NCBI RefSeq assembly: GCF_900115775.1
Contig: NZ_FOXS01000002.1
Span: 837,129 to 901,128 of the forward strand
DNA from: Hymenobacter arizonensis
GTDB taxonomy: Bacteria > Bacteroidota > Bacteroidia > Cytophagales > Hymenobacteraceae
Reading direction: 5' to 3'
Length of the DNA stretch: 64,000 bases
Shown here: in pieces, positions 62,464 through 64,000 of the stretch
Layout: each line of letters begins with the position of its first letter
How positions within the stretch are numbered: the first letter of the stretch is position 1
Notes under the pieces: model-generated
The model's input: only the letters and a program-made list of their open reading frames with translations
The model's database searches: none
What the model was told of the DNA's origin: nothing
Translations under genes and position numbers: made by a program

Positions 62464-63066
62464 TTATTCCACCACCAGCCCGTACTTCGCCACCACCCCC
62501 AAAAGGCCATGCAGCGAGAAGCGGGAGTTCAGCAGCGGGTTACTTTCCGGGTCGATGGTGAACCCGGTGGCGGTGCTGAAATCGGCGCCCACCAGCTGGG
62601 TTTTTTGAAACACCGCGCCGGCCAGCGAGCAGTCCTGAAACACGGCGCCCGAGAGGTCGGCATCGGCAAAGTCGGCCTCGTCGAGGGTGCAGTGCACGAA
62701 GCGCGTGGCCGGCATGGCGCGGCCCGCAAACGACACGTAGCGCATCTGGCAGTGGTCGAAGTGCACGCCAAACAGCATGTCGCGGCAGGCCGTGAACTGC
62801 AGGCCCAGCAGCTTGCATTCCTCGAAAGCCACGTTTTGCAGCGCCGTGCCCGCCAGCCGCACCGCCGAGAGGTTGCAGCGCTCAAACAGGCAGTCGGCAA
62901 AGCGCTTGTGGCTGAGGTCGGCTTCGCTAAAGTCGCAGTTGATGAAGTGGTACTCGTCGAATTCGGTTTGGCCGGCGAGGTGGCGGGCGTCCCAGCGCTC
63001 CACCACGTTTTCGGCGGGGAAGCGGGTTGGTTTGCGGAGGGCAGTGGGCTTGCGGCGTGGCTTCAT
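62464..63066 (-). CDS. Pentapeptide repeat protein
   Basis: A 200-residue protein with a run of pentapeptide repeats (A(D/N)LxF pattern: FINCDFSEADLSHKRF, CNLSAVRLAGTALQNVAFEE, CTLDEADFADADLSGAVF), forming a right-handed beta-helix. The N-terminal about 25 residues are basic and Pro-rich. Such proteins sometimes mimic DNA to protect gyrase, but most have no known role. The start at 63066 is preferred over 63138. Confidence 0.85.
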   Translation of the reverse strand: MKPRRKPTALRKPTRFPAENVVERWDARHLAGQTEFDEYHFINCDFSEADLSHKRFADCLFERCNLSAVRLAGTALQNVAFEECKLLGLQFTACRDMLFGVHFDHCQMRYVSFAGRAMPATRFVHCTLDEADFADADLSGAVFQDCSLAGAVFQKTQLVGADFSTATGFTIDPESNPLLNSRFSLHGLLGVVAKYGLVVE

Positions 63067-63291
63067 TGGGGGCATTTGGCTGGCGCAAAGGTAGCCCTGC
63101 TGCGGAGCCACGCCGTCTGCAAACCGGCGCACAACCACAGCCCACGTTGCGAGGCCGTGCGCTGCTGGCGCTGGCTGTGGCCCTGGCGTGTGGGTGGCCC
63201 CAGCGTCAGTATTTTGGCATTGCCAACCTCGGATTGGGAAAGCTGCGTAAGCCCAGGCTCCACCTTCCTTTCCTGTTAGTAATGGCCTCTA

Positions 63292-64000
63292 CCCCCACGT
63301 CTGCCAAGGCGCCTGCCAAGCAGCCTGCGTCAGCCAAACCCAAAGCCGCCGCTTCGCCCAAAGTGAAACTGCCGCCCCTGAATGCGCCCACCGAGCCGCA
63401 AAGCGCCGGCCCACCCAACCCCGACCCCGAAGACCAGCGCGTGGGCTTTGCGCTGGTGGGCCTGGGCAAGCTCACGCTCGAAGAGCTGCTGCCGGCCCTG
63501 AGCCAGTGCAAACACGCCAAGCTCGCGGCCCTGGTGAGCGGCGACCCCACCAAAATGCGCAAAGTGGCGCAGCAATACGGCATCAAGCCCAGCAGCTGCT
63601 ACTCCTACGAAACCTACGACGAGCTTTGCGACAACCCCGAAGTGGAGGTTATTTACATCGTGCTGCCCAACTCCATGCACGCCGAATTCACCATTCGCGG
63701 GGCGCAGGCCGGCAAGCACATCCTCTGCGAGAAGCCCATGGCCAACTCCGTGCAGGAGTGCGAAGACATGATTGCCGCCTGCAAAAAGGCCCGCAAAAAG
63801 CTCATGATTGCCTACCGCATTCAGTACGAGCCCCTCAACCGCATGGCCCAGCAGCTGATACGCGACAAAACCTACGGCCGCGTGAAGATGATAGACGCCA
63901 TGAACTGCCAAAACCAGGCCCACGACCGCCAGTGGCGGCACCAGGCCAAGCTGGCCGGCGGCGGCTCGCTGCCCGATGTGGGCCTCTACTGCCTCAACAC
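63292..64000 (+). CDS. Gfo/Idh/MocA family oxidoreductase, 3' end missing
   Basis: The frame opens with an ATG at 63292 and stays open to the window end. An unusual Pro/Ala/Lys-rich N-terminal extension of about 45 residues precedes the Rossmann motif VGFALVGLGKLTLEELLPAL (GxGxxx-type), then VEVIYIVLPNSMHAEF, ILCEKPMANS and a region with GRVKMIDAMNCQNQ. The family comprises NAD(P)-dependent sugar oxidoreductases such as glucose-fructose oxidoreductase. The extension lacks a signal peptide hydrophobic core. Completeness cannot be judged. Confidence 0.88.

Noticed and set aside
63330..63941. A 203-residue minus-strand frame over the last gene
   Set aside because: The plus-strand frame encodes a clear Gfo/Idh/MocA protein; this is its shadow.

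Overview
The window is high-GC DNA from a member of the Bacteroidota, most likely a Hymenobacter-like Cytophagales. The reasons are: a secreted nuclease with a C-terminal type IX secretion sorting domain; a promoter before rplU of the Bacteroidota type (CTTG, 20 bp, TACTTTTG); few clear Shine-Dalgarno sequences; a phototrophy-free, aerobic gene set (manganese catalase, class Ia ribonucleotide reductase, HemW); and many small Hymenobacter-type hypothetical proteins. The genus is inferred from overall gene flavour; no 16S or other marker is present.

Layout. 1-3.4 kb: the end of threonine synthase, a haem-binding DUF3365 lipoprotein and an FAD amine oxidase. 3.4-14 kb: a glycosyltransferase and an alpha-glucan utilisation block (SLC45-type MFS transporter, two exported GH13 amylases, an SDR, a GxxExxY gene inside an inverted repeat, and a divergent short alpha-glucan phosphorylase that lacks the canonical PLP lysine). 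14-22.5 kb: SRAP peptidase, RlpA, GH25 lysozyme, Hsp20, a BamA/TamA-like outer membrane protein, and a translationally coupled RsbQ-like hydrolase plus PAS histidine kinase. 22.8-33.4 kb: hemW, hydrolases, rplU-rpmA, and nrdB and nrdA separated by a YdeI-like gene, with paired perfect DnaA boxes upstream of nrdB.

33.4-39.6 kb is the least ordinary part. Short, often AT-richer genes and gene remnants are separated by a conserved hairpin-plus-tail repeat (six copies, all in the same orientation, usually just after a gene). It includes a decayed NTF2-fold immunity gene with a frameshift and two internal stops. The arrangement looks cassette-like, but no integrase is in the window and the hairpins do not show a classical attC core. 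39.6-45.8 kb: a DUF4386 protein, an AraC/NmrA/epoxide-hydrolase-type group, a RAYT transposase flanked by its REP sequences, and a class C beta-lactamase-like serine hydrolase.

45.9-64 kb: secreted nuclease, two-lobed aspartyl protease, XRE regulator, DUF421 protein, Mn catalase, two GNAT acetyltransferases, TPM-domain protein, M48 protease, creatininase-like amidohydrolase, HAD hydrolase, MFS exporter, LacI regulator, pentapeptide-repeat protein and the start of a Gfo/Idh/MocA oxidoreductase that runs off the end.

A theme across the window is abundant intergenic inverted repeats of several families. In four cases the repeat supplies the last codons or the stop of a neighbouring gene. No rRNA, tRNA or CRISPR array was recognised. 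Protein assignments are from motif reading, not database searches.
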